Positions 1 to 5,793 of a stretch of DNA of 6,440 nucleotides are shown piece by piece. The notes below the pieces were generated by a model. The model ran no database searches, was not told the origin of the DNA, and saw only the letters and a program-made list of their open reading frames with translations. A program made the translations under genes and the position numbers. Where the stretch lies: the NCBI GenBank assembly GCA_900555515.1, contig USLO01000099.1:1-6440 (forward strand). Reading direction: 5' to 3'. Each line of letters begins with the position of its first letter. Within the stretch, counting starts at the first letter, position 1. The DNA is from an uncultured Collinsella sp. (GTDB lineage Bacteria > Actinomycetota > Coriobacteriia > Coriobacteriales > Coriobacteriaceae).

Positions 1-492
1 AAGCAGTACAAGCCCGCCATCGTGCGCGGCAACGCCTCCGAGATTATCGCGCTCGCCGGCCTGTGGGGTCTTGAGGGTGAGGCCGCCGACCTGAGCCGTG
101 TGCGCGGCGTCGACACCACCGATACGGTTGACGCCGCCCGCGATGCCGCCGTGGCGCTCGCCCGCTACACCGGCGGCGCCGTGGTCGTCTCGGGTGAGGT
201 CGACTTAATCACCGACGGCACGACCGTTGCCAAATCCCACGGCGGCAGCCCGCTCATGTCCAAAATCACCGGCTGCGGTTGCTCGCAGGGCGGCGTGCTG
301 GCCGTGTACGCCTGCGCCGCCGATCCGTTTACGGCAGCCGTCTGCGGTACCGCCGTCTACAACGTCGCCGGCACGCGTGCTGCCGCCGTCGCCGATGCCC
401 CGGCGAGCTTTAAGGTCGCCTTTATCGACGAGCTCTACCGCGCGAGCGCCCGGGACATCGCCAACAACCAGCTCGAGCTCGAGGAGGCGTAA
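1..492 (+). CDS. thiM: Hydroxyethylthiazole kinase, 3' part (5' end outside window)
   Basis: ThiM phosphorylates 4-methyl-5-(2-hydroxyethyl)thiazole with ATP, giving the thiazole phosphate used by ThiE; it is a cytosolic ribokinase-fold enzyme. The frame is open from base 1, and 163 residues plus TAA are visible. The fragment begins with the family segment PAIVRGNASEI (fragment residues 5-15), continues through SGEVDLITDG, and has HGGSPLMSKITGCGC (residues 80-94), which matches the usual HPLM-K-TGTGC block whose Cys is the catalytic residue (here Cys94, bases 280-282). The family is usually about 260-275 residues, so roughly 100 N-terminal residues lie upstream. The C-terminal tail is short and Glu-rich. 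The next gene starts 3 nt after the stop, and a GAGGAGG site inside the last codons (481-487) serves it, which indicates an operon. No frameshift or missing motif is seen. Confidence 0.95.
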   Translation, partial: KQYKPAIVRGNASEIIALAGLWGLEGEAADLSRVRGVDTTDTVDAARDAAVALARYTGGAVVVSGEVDLITDGTTVAKSHGGSPLMSKITGCGCSQGGVLAVYACAADPFTAAVCGTAVYNVAGTRAAAVADAPASFKVAFIDELYRASARDIANNQLELEEA

Positions 493-495
493 GCC

Positions 496-837
496 ATGTC
501 CGAGCCCGTAGCCAATACCGACATGAACACGCTGGTCGCCGTGGCCATCGCCCCGTGCGGTACGGGCGACGAGTTGTCCGCCGAGGTCGCCGAGGTCGTG
601 CGCGTCATTCGCGAGAGCGGCCTTCCCAACCGCACCACCTCGATGTTCACCGAAATCGAGGGCGACTGGGACGAGGTCATGCAGGTCGTGCGCGACGCGA
701 CCTTTGTGTTGGCGAGCAAGGGCATCCGCACCGAAGTCGTGCTCAAAGCCGATATTCGACCCGGATTTACCGACACCATGACCGGCAAACTCGAGCGCAT
801 GGAAGCGCAAATCAAAAAGCAGGAGGAAGCACGATGA
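496..837 (+). CDS. MTH1187/YqgV family thiamine-binding protein
   Basis: This is a small cytosolic protein of 113 residues, resembling the Thiamine_BP (MTH1187/YqgV, formerly UPF0045) family. Those proteins have a ferredoxin-like fold, form dimers or tetramers, and some bind thiamine; none is known as an enzyme. Visible family traits are the first strand VAVAIAPCGTG (residues 14-24), the segment EVVRVIRESGLPNRTTSMFTEIEGDWDEVMQVV (split by the family's Gly-rich turn), and a late strand RTEVVLKADIRPG. No signal peptide or membrane segment is present. The start ATG is 8 nt after GAGGAGG (481-487). The TGA overlaps the thiE ATG as ATGA, so translation is probably coupled. Its place between thiM and thiE supports a role in thiamine or thiamine-precursor binding, buffering or sensing. 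The exact role is not known. Confidence 0.88.
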   Translation: MSEPVANTDMNTLVAVAIAPCGTGDELSAEVAEVVRVIRESGLPNRTTSMFTEIEGDWDEVMQVVRDATFVLASKGIRTEVVLKADIRPGFTDTMTGKLERMEAQIKKQEEAR

Positions 838-1529
838 GCATCCGCGACAACCTTGATATCTCGGCCTATCTGGTACTCGGCCCCGAAAACACGCTCGGGC
901 GCCCCGTAGGCGACGTGGTGGCCCAGGCGCTCGACGCCGGCTTCACCTGCATCCAGGTGCGCTCCAAGGTGGCAAGCGCCCGCGAAATCATTGCACTGAC
1001 CGGCGACGCCGCGCAGGCAATCGCACAGGCCGGCAAGACCGGTCAGGTCGCCTTGTTAATCGACGACCGCCTTGACTGCGTGCTCGCCGCACGCGAGCAG
1101 GGCATCGCTGTCGATGGCGTGCACGTGGGTCAGAGCGACATTCCCGTCGAGGTCTGCCGTAAGCTGCTGGGCCCCGATGCCATCGTGGGCCTTTCGGCCC
1201 GCTGCGAGGAGATGCTCGAGTACGTCAAGACCGCCGACATGAGCCTGGTCGACTACCTGGGCATCGGTCCACTCCACGAGACCGAGACCAAGCGCGATTG
1301 CGGACGCGCCGCCGATGGTTCCATCATCACCAAGAGCTTTGAGGACCTGGCTGCCCTCCATGCGGCAAGCCCCGTGCCCATCGTGGTGGGCGGCGGCGTC
1401 AAGACGGCCGACCTTCCGCAGCTCAAGGCTACCGGCGTCGATGGCTTCTTTGTGGTGAGCGCCGTCTGCAGTGCCGACGACCCCCATGCCGCAGCTAAGG
1501 AGCTCGTCGACACCTGGCAGCAGGCATAA
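834..1529 (+). CDS. thiE: Thiamine-phosphate synthase
   Basis: ThiE condenses thiazole phosphate with hydroxymethylpyrimidine pyrophosphate to give thiamine phosphate and pyrophosphate, in the cytosol, as a TIM barrel. The 231 residues show the expected motif order: QVRSK (41-45, the family QLREK strand with Gln, Arg and Lys kept), LLIDDRLD (74-81, Mg-binding region; the common N-D pair is D-D here), GVHVGQSD (95-102), IVGLSA (117-122), YLGIGPLHETETK (141-153) and the phosphate-binding GGG (186-188) and VVSA (207-210). Length fits the family (about 210-230). The frame stays open upstream to about 555, but ATG 834 is chosen because AGGAGGA (821-827) lies 6 nt before it and the family N-terminus begins here; the upstream part overlaps the previous gene in another frame. 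It is the last gene of the thi group in this window. Confidence 0.95.
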   Translation: MSIRDNLDISAYLVLGPENTLGRPVGDVVAQALDAGFTCIQVRSKVASAREIIALTGDAAQAIAQAGKTGQVALLIDDRLDCVLAAREQGIAVDGVHVGQSDIPVEVCRKLLGPDAIVGLSARCEEMLEYVKTADMSLVDYLGIGPLHETETKRDCGRAADGSIITKSFEDLAALHAASPVPIVVGGGVKTADLPQLKATGVDGFFVVSAVCSADDPHAAAKELVDTWQQA

Positions 1530-1572
1530 ACCTATGCCGAGCAGTTGCTCCGCAGCCTCATATCTTCAAGAG

Positions 1573-1620
1573 CGGAAAGCGCATCCCAGTTTGGACGCCC
1601 ATTCTGTGATGCGCTTTCCG
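1573..1620. repeat. Palindromic element, copy 1
   Basis: The arms CGGAAAGCGCATC and GATGCGCTTTCCG are perfect 13-bp inverted repeats around a 22-nt centre. This is the copy with the longest uninterrupted perfect stem counted from the outer ends. Confidence 0.85.
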
Positions 1621-1634
1621 TATAGAGAGCCAGT

Positions 1635-1682
1635 GGGAAACTGCATCCCAGTCTGAACGCATATTCCGGGATGAACTTTCCG
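1635..1682. repeat. Palindromic element, copy 2 (diverged)
   Basis: The arms GGGAAACTGCATCCC and GGGATGAACTTTCCG pair at 12 of 15 positions; the mismatches are at arm positions 1, 7 and 9. This is the most worn copy, and its centre (AACGCATATTC) differs from copies 1 and 3. Confidence 0.8.
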
Positions 1683-1696
1683 CTACGGGCCTCTCG

Positions 1697-1744
1697 CGGA
1701 AACCGCATCCCATTCCAAACGCCCATTCCGGGATGCGCTTTCCG
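1697..1744. repeat. Palindromic element, copy 3
   Basis: The arms CGGAAACCGCATCCC and GGGATGCGCTTTCCG pair at 14 of 15 positions, with one mismatch at arm position 7. The centre holds CCCATTCC twice, once on each side of AAACG. Confidence 0.85.
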
Positions 1745-1753
1745 CTGCAGCCT

Positions 1754-2623
1754 CTACCCCGCCAGATACGCCTCCAGCGCGGGCAAGGTCGCCTCCGCAT
1801 CGCGACGGCCGATCTGATAGATGCGCTCGAGCTCATCGGGCTCGCGGCACAGCGACGGCACCTTCACCGATTCACTCGGCCGCACCACAAAGACCTCACC
1901 GGCCGCCTCGCGACGTGCCAAGTCATCGAGCGTGGCGTTGTAGACCTCGTGCCGATGCTCAAGCGCTGCGACAAACTCCGGGTAGTGACGGAACACGCGC
2001 CGCAGCATGGGCATCACGCTGTTGGGCTGCTTTACAAAGCCCGCCGGCTGCGTCAGCACCACCACGTTGCGGTCATAGCACTGCGCAAACAGCCAGGCAC
2101 TAGGGATGGAATCGGCCACGCCGCCATCCAGATATTTACGACCCCCAATGGCGACAGGACGCGTTGCCACGGGAATCGCCGATGACGCCCGGATCCACTC
2201 GATATCGCGCTCGTCGCCATAAGGCAGATCATGGTAGACCGCCTCGCCCGTCTCGATATCGGTACATACGCACGTAAACCGCATGGGGCAGGCACGATAC
2301 GCCTCCAGGTCGATGGGGTCGCGCTCGATGGGCACCTCGTGATAGGCAAACTCGGCATTGAACATATCGCCGGTTCGCAGCCAGCTCGTCACGCTCGCAT
2401 AGCGCTTGTCGGCGCAATAGGCCTTGTTGTAGCGAATAGCACGGCCGATCTGGCGCGATTTAAAGTTGTAGCCAAACGCCGCGCCCGCCGAGACACCCAC
2501 CATATGGTCGCAGGTCAAACCGTGCTCCATCCAAACGTCGAGCACGCCCGCCGTATACATACCGCGGTAGCCGCCTCCCTCGAGCGCCAGCCCCACCGTG
2601 CGCGTCGTATCCGGCTGTGCCAT
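1754..2623 (-). CDS. Patatin-like phospholipase family protein (YjjU-like)
   Basis: This is a predicted acyl hydrolase of 289 residues with a Ser-Asp dyad, probably acting on phospholipid or lysophospholipid esters; its substrate is not known. The patatin motifs are complete: oxyanion hole GGGYRG (16-21), nucleophile elbow GVSAG (43-47, Ser45) and DGG (166-168, Asp166). The text between them (SSAIPVATRPV, KYLDGGVADSIP) and the tail after residue 200 resemble the bacterial YjjU/RssA-type group rather than plant patatins or the ExoU toxin. No signal peptide or membrane helix is seen, so it is cytosolic. ATG 2623 is chosen because GGAGA lies 7 nt upstream, the protein starts a few residues before its first strand as usual, and a possible -10 (TATACT, minus strand) lies just upstream. 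A start at 2707 would add 28 hydrophilic residues with no family support. It is convergent with thiE and divergent from the large GGDEF-EAL gene. Confidence 0.9.
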   Translation of the reverse strand: MAQPDTTRTVGLALEGGGYRGMYTAGVLDVWMEHGLTCDHMVGVSAGAAFGYNFKSRQIGRAIRYNKAYCADKRYASVTSWLRTGDMFNAEFAYHEVPIERDPIDLEAYRACPMRFTCVCTDIETGEAVYHDLPYGDERDIEWIRASSAIPVATRPVAIGGRKYLDGGVADSIPSAWLFAQCYDRNVVVLTQPAGFVKQPNSVMPMLRRVFRHYPEFVAALEHRHEVYNATLDDLARREAAGEVFVVRPSESVKVPSLCREPDELERIYQIGRRDAEATLPALEAYLAG

Positions 2624-2659
2624 GCGACCATCTCCGTTTCTGCGTATTAAAACGGAACA

Positions 2660-2688
2660 AGTATACCCGTCAACATATATCGACTCAG
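2660..2688 (-). promoter_or_regulatory. Possible promoter of the patatin-like gene
   Basis: On the minus strand TATACT (2660-2665) resembles a -10 box, with a weak -35-like CTGAGT (2683-2688) 17 bp upstream. It lies about 37 bp before the ATG at 2623. The match to the -35 consensus is poor, so this is a candidate only, but it agrees with the shorter gene start. Confidence 0.3.
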
Positions 2689-2773
2689 TCGCATTTTCAT
2701 CGAACATCGCATCGTCGCGCTACCGTCTGTCGAATAAATAGCCCCCCAGAGCGTGGACACCCATATACAATCC

Positions 2774-2791
2774 TATACTGATGTTTATACT
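2774..2791 (+). promoter_or_regulatory. Possible -10 boxes for the GGDEF-EAL gene
   Basis: TATACT occurs twice, at 2774-2779 and 2786-2791, in an AT-rich stretch on the strand of the large downstream gene. TGGACA (2754-2759) resembles a -35 box, but its spacing is 14 bp to the first -10 and 26 bp to the second, neither ideal. This is a weak candidate. Confidence 0.3.
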
Positions 2792-2891
2792 ACTCAGCAG
2801 TTATCGACAGCGAACACGAGCCGACAAATTAGCCCAGCAACGCAGCAAGGCGGGGGCCTGAATACACGCAAAGCGTCGAACAACAACGCAC

Positions 2892-5666
2892 GTGCACAAC
2901 GAGTTCGCCCAACACAATCCGCCCCGACCTCAGAAAGCCGCTTACGACATGGATACCGCCAGCGATTACACCGAAACGCTCGAAAAGACCGTCCGTGACC
3001 TTCTCGAGCGTCAGGAAGATCTGATCAGGACCGCCTTTACCGACCAGCTCACCGGACTTGGCAATCGCGGCGGCTTCGCCCGTTCCCTAGAAGAAATCTG
3101 GGAGCAGGAACTGCCCGTGACCATGGCGTTTATCGACATCGATAACCTTAAGCACTGCAACGACATCTTTGGACACGACGAGGGCAACCGCTATATCTTG
3201 CAGGTAAGCCTCTATCTCAAGCTGTATATGAAGGTAGACGAGGCGGCATTTCGTCTGGGAGGCGACGAGTTTGCCATCCTGTCTACGGTTGCGACCGAGG
3301 ATGACCTCGCCGAGCGCCTGGAACACTGCCGAACGATCCTGCTCAAAAACAACGATTCCGAGATGCCTCACTCATTTAGCTACGGAGTGTCACATGCCGA
3401 CCCCGCCCTGGGTGAAGCCTCCAATCGCATGACGCTCGATGCCGACCATCGCATGTACGATTACAAGCTGCGCCATGCCGTGCATCTTGATCGACGCAAC
3501 ATCACGCAAATTCACACCGACGATTTCGAAGTAAGCGATCGCATTTTCGACGCCTTTTCGATGCTCAGCGAGGGCCGTTATTTCTTTATCGAGAACTTGG
3601 ACAAGCATCGCACCCTCTGGTCACAAGGCGCCATGCGCGATCTCGGTCTTCCTTCGGAGCATATCGACAACTGCCACGATTACTGGAAAACGCGCGTCCA
3701 TCCCGATGACTTCGAGGCCTATATCAACGATATCGACCAAATCTACAACGGCACCAAGCACCGTCGAGTCATGCAATACCGCGTGCGCAATGCCGCCGGC
3801 GACTACGTCCTCTGCCGTGCTCGCGGGTTTCGTATCGACGGCGACGAAAATATCCCTTCGCTCTATGTCGGCGAGCTCGTCAACCACTCGCTTGCCGAGA
3901 CCGTCGACGCCGCCACGGGCCTCGGAACGCAGCGCATGCTGGTCAATGCTATCGATGCGTGCCGTCGCGACCGTTGCGCGACGGGGCTTATAGCGGTGCG
4001 CATTCGTGGCACGGCAAAGCTCAACGAGCTCTACGGGGCCGAGGCCGTCGACAACATGCTTGCCGAATACGCAGGCCGCATGCTGTCGATCACCCGCGGC
4101 AGGAGTCGCGTCTTCCGTTCGCGAAGCGTCCAGTTTGTCGTGCTCAGCAACGATTTGGACCACGAGGCATTCGAGCAACTGACCCATCATCTTAAAGAGG
4201 CCGTCTTCGCTCCCGTTCGAATCGCCAGCGACACCATCACTCCCGCCTGTCTTGTCGTCCCGGCCTTTTACGAGCACTTAGCCCATCAGGCGACCGCCGT
4301 TTTAGGCGAACTCGACCGTCGCCTTCGCACGGTCGGCGGACTTGTTCCCAACGACAGCCTCCCCATACCCGAGATAGAGCGCAAAAGCGCCATCGCCGAA
4401 CGCATCGATATGCTCACGGGCCTCTGTCGACCCAGCGAGTTTATGCGGCGCGCCAACGCATTTCTCGAGACAAGGCGCGACGGTGCTTGGTGCATCGCCA
4501 CCGTCGATATGGGACATATGCGGCTGTTCAACGAATGGCACGGACAAGCCGAGGGCGACCGCATGCTCGCCGATGTGGGCACGGTCCTCAAAGATATCGA
4601 GAATGCAGATATGGGCGTTGCGGGGTACTGGGGCCAAGACGACTTTTGCGTACTCATCCCCTTTGAGCGCGACACCGTCCATCACATCTATAGCCGCGTT
4701 CGCAAGGCCGTGGCCGAGCATGATGACGGTGTGGGCTTCTTGCCGTCCATGGGCGTTTATCCCATCGACCCCAGCGAAGAAATCACTATCGATGCGCAGG
4801 CCAAGGCCATGTTTACCAACCGACGCGCCAAAAATGACTTTAAGGACCGCATCGCGGTCTTTCGCCCCGAGGAATACAAGCGCGAGGTTGCGTTTCACCA
4901 CACCCTCACCGAGTTCCAGTATGCGCTTTCAAACGACCGCATTACCTACCACTTGCAACCCCAGGTCGATATGGAAACCGGCGAAATCATCGGTGCCGAG
5001 GCGCTCACGCGCTGGATTGACAAAGACGGATCGTTAATTCCGCCCGCGTCCTTTATCCCGGTGCTCGAGGAAAGCGGTTTTGTGGTGACGCTCGACAAGT
5101 TTATTTGGCAGAGTGTTGCCTCGTGGCTGCGCGGGCGCATCGATCGAGGGCTTCGCGTGGTTCCGATCTCGCTTAATGTGTCGCGCGTTGACATCCTCGC
5201 CTGCGATGTCGCCGAGCACATGAGCGCTCTGGCCGCCCAGTTCAACCTGCCGCCCGAGCTCATGCGCATCGAGATTACCGAGACCGCCTACACCGGAGAG
5301 TCCGAGGCCGTGGACAAGCTGACGGCAGACCTGCACATTCGCGGTTTCTCGACCTACATGGACGATTTTGGCACCGGCCAGTCCACACTCGCGATGCTCA
5401 AGAACGTCAACGTCGACGTCATCAAGCTCGACCGCACGTTTGTGCCCGTCGACGACGATCATGGCCGCAGCGCGCAAATCGTGTCATCGATGCTCGAGAT
5501 GGCGCGTTCGCTCCATCTGCCCGTTGTGGTCGAAGGCGTCGAGACAAATGAGCAGGCGAACATGCTGCGCCACATGGGTGCCCGCTACGCTCAGGGGTTC
5601 CTCTACCACCGTCCCATGCCGGCGGAGGATTTTGAGGCATTGCTCGATGGCGGCAATAACAACTGA
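2892..5666 (+). CDS. Soluble GGDEF-PAS-GGDEF-GGDEF-EAL cyclic-dinucleotide signalling protein
   Basis: This 924-residue cytosolic protein probably makes and breaks a cyclic dinucleotide. The order is: a short charged helix (about 22-48); GGDEF 1 (about 50-200) with DID (82-84), Asn90 and an intact GGDEF (123-127); a PAS_3-like sensor (about 212-332, with the HPDDF segment at 270-274); GGDEF-like 2 (about 337-480) with RSVQF (411-415) for the signature and Arg370 for the metal Asp, so inactive; GGDEF-like 3 (about 503-660) with Asp539 and Asn547 kept but GQDDF (581-585); and EAL (about 670-918). The EAL keeps its metal and catalytic set: EAL 703-705, Asn762, Glu794, DDFGTG 824-829, Lys845, Glu881, Gln901. 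It should therefore be an active phosphodiesterase. GGDEF 1 has Asn99 where PleD has guanine-binding Asp344, and lacks the RxxD inhibitory site (KVDE instead). There is no membrane segment. The start is uncertain: GTG 2892 or ATG 2949; neither has a clear ribosome site. A paralogue follows at 5794. Confidence 0.92.
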   Translation: MHNEFAQHNPPRPQKAAYDMDTASDYTETLEKTVRDLLERQEDLIRTAFTDQLTGLGNRGGFARSLEEIWEQELPVTMAFIDIDNLKHCNDIFGHDEGNRYILQVSLYLKLYMKVDEAAFRLGGDEFAILSTVATEDDLAERLEHCRTILLKNNDSEMPHSFSYGVSHADPALGEASNRMTLDADHRMYDYKLRHAVHLDRRNITQIHTDDFEVSDRIFDAFSMLSEGRYFFIENLDKHRTLWSQGAMRDLGLPSEHIDNCHDYWKTRVHPDDFEAYINDIDQIYNGTKHRRVMQYRVRNAAGDYVLCRARGFRIDGDENIPSLYVGELVNHSLAETVDAATGLGTQRMLVNAIDACRRDRCATGLIAVRIRGTAKLNELYGAEAVDNMLAEYAGRMLSITRGRSRVFRSRSVQFVVLSNDLDHEAFEQLTHHLKEAVFAPVRIASDTITPACLVVPAFYEHLAHQATAVLGELDRRLRTVGGLVPNDSLPIPEIERKSAIAERIDMLTGLCRPSEFMRRANAFLETRRDGAWCIATVDMGHMRLFNEWHGQAEGDRMLADVGTVLKDIENADMGVAGYWGQDDFCVLIPFERDTVHHIYSRVRKAVAEHDDGVGFLPSMGVYPIDPSEEITIDAQAKAMFTNRRAKNDFKDRIAVFRPEEYKREVAFHHTLTEFQYALSNDRITYHLQPQVDMETGEIIGAEALTRWIDKDGSLIPPASFIPVLEESGFVVTLDKFIWQSVASWLRGRIDRGLRVVPISLNVSRVDILACDVAEHMSALAAQFNLPPELMRIEITETAYTGESEAVDKLTADLHIRGFSTYMDDFGTGQSTLAMLKNVNVDVIKLDRTFVPVDDDHGRSAQIVSSMLEMARSLHLPVVVEGVETNEQANMLRHMGARYAQGFLYHRPMPAEDFEALLDGGNNN

Positions 5667-5680
5667 TACGCTTGCGCGCA

Positions 5681-5706
5681 AAACGCCACCGTCGAAGGGG
5701 GCATTT
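5681..5706 (+). terminator. Weak terminator-like hairpin after the GGDEF-EAL gene
   Basis: Fifteen bases after the stop, GCCACC (5685-5690) can pair with GGGGGC (5697-5702) around GTCGAA with one A-G mismatch. AAA before and TTT after can add pairs after a C-A mismatch. Only three T follow, so termination would be weak. It is the only terminator-shaped structure between the two GGDEF genes apart from the inverted repeat at 5725-5755. Confidence 0.4.
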
Positions 5707-5724
5707 GTCTCCATTAGCTAACTT

Positions 5725-5755
5725 ATATCCCCAATCCAAGCCGAATTGGGGATAT
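5725..5755. repeat. Perfect 11-bp inverted repeat upstream of the second GGDEF gene
   Basis: ATATCCCCAAT (5725-5735) and ATTGGGGATAT (5745-5755) are exact reverse complements with a 9-nt centre. There is no T run on either strand after it, so a plain intrinsic terminator is unlikely. Its right arm overlaps the TATGAT hexamer at 5753-5758, and it ends 38 bp before the ATG of the next gene. This position suits an operator for a dimeric regulator, or a hairpin controlling read-through. Confidence 0.7.
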
Positions 5756-5758
5756 GAT
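5753..5758 (+). promoter_or_regulatory. Possible -10 box of the second GGDEF gene
   Basis: TATGAT differs from the -10 consensus at one base and would place the transcript start near 5765, giving a leader of about 30 nt. No good -35 is seen 17 bp upstream; that place is filled by the left arm of the inverted repeat, which would fit an activated or repressed promoter. Confidence 0.35.
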
Positions 5759-5777
5759 ACAAACCGTTGTTCCGCCC

Positions 5778-5784
5778 AAGGAGG
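5778..5784 (+). promoter_or_regulatory. Strong ribosome binding site of the second GGDEF gene
   Basis: AAGGAGG is fully complementary to the 16S rRNA anti-Shine-Dalgarno core and lies 9 nt before ATG 5794. It fixes that start and contrasts with the missing site of the paralogue upstream. Confidence 0.85.
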
Positions 5785-5793
5785 TTATCCATC

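Larger units (their letters stand above)
1573..1744. repeat. Array of three 48-bp palindromic elements at a 62-bp period
   Basis: Three copies (1573-1620, 1635-1682, 1697-1744) are each 48 bp and start exactly 62 bp apart, separated by two 14-bp linkers of different sequence. Each copy is an inverted repeat with arms close to CGGAAAGCGCATCCC around a partly conserved centre ending in ATTCNG (ACGCCCATTC in copies 1 and 3, ACGCATATTC in copy 2). The array lies between the stop codons of two convergent genes, thiE and the patatin-like gene, and ends 9 bp before the latter's stop. Such a place suits a REP/BIME-like element or a bidirectional transcription end. No run of T follows the hairpins, so ordinary intrinsic termination is not supported by the sequence. 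The period of 62 is not a multiple of three, which argues against coding. Confidence 0.85.
2624..2891. other. Divergent intergenic region with long leader of the GGDEF-EAL gene
   Basis: This 268-bp stretch separates two divergent genes and is visibly more AT-rich in 2640-2800 than its neighbours, as expected of a promoter region. The minus-strand promoter candidate lies at 2660-2688 and plus-strand -10-like boxes at 2774-2791. From about 2800 to 2891 there would be a leader of 90 nt or more for the plus-strand gene, with only a small ACGC-AAA-GCGT hairpin (2866-2876). I see no recognisable riboswitch: the conserved core of the c-di-GMP-I (GEMM) motif is absent. Confidence 0.6.

Noticed and set aside
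555..833. Longer N-terminus for ThiE
   Set aside because: The upstream open frame is an Arg-rich shadow overlapping the thiamine-binding protein gene; ATG 834 has a good ribosome site and the family N-terminus.
1573..1744. CRISPR array
   Set aside because: The repeats are 48 bp and palindromic, the linkers are only 14 bp, there are just three units, and there are no cas genes nearby. Linkers this short cannot be spacers.
1532..1836. Small reverse-strand reading frames across the palindrome array, with recurring MRFP-like peptides
   Set aside because: The 62-bp period is not a multiple of three, so the copies are read in different frames; no ribosome site or conserved protein is seen. The peptides merely reflect the DNA repeat.
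2624..2707. Longer start (2707) for the patatin-like protein
   Set aside because: The extra 28 residues match nothing in the family, and a ribosome site and a possible promoter fit the start at 2623.
2792..2948. c-di-GMP riboswitch in the leader of the GGDEF-EAL gene
   Set aside because: A CGCAAAGC stretch recalls part of the GEMM motif, but the CAGGGCAAACC core and the second stem are absent.
2753..2998. Separate 81-residue protein upstream of the GGDEF-EAL gene
   Set aside because: It is low-complexity in composition, has no ribosome site, and overlaps the start of the large gene in another frame.
3621..4901. Long reverse-strand open frames inside the GGDEF-EAL gene (and 205-810 opposite thiM)
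   Set aside because: They are antisense shadows caused by high-GC codon use; the forward frame has full domain support and the reverse products show no known motif.
5672..5681. TTGCGCGCAA palindrome just after the GGDEF-EAL stop
   Set aside because: A single 10-bp palindrome in GC-rich DNA has no partner or context to support a function.
5725..5755. Intrinsic terminator
   Set aside because: The hairpin is perfect but no T run follows on either strand, so it was listed as an inverted repeat instead.
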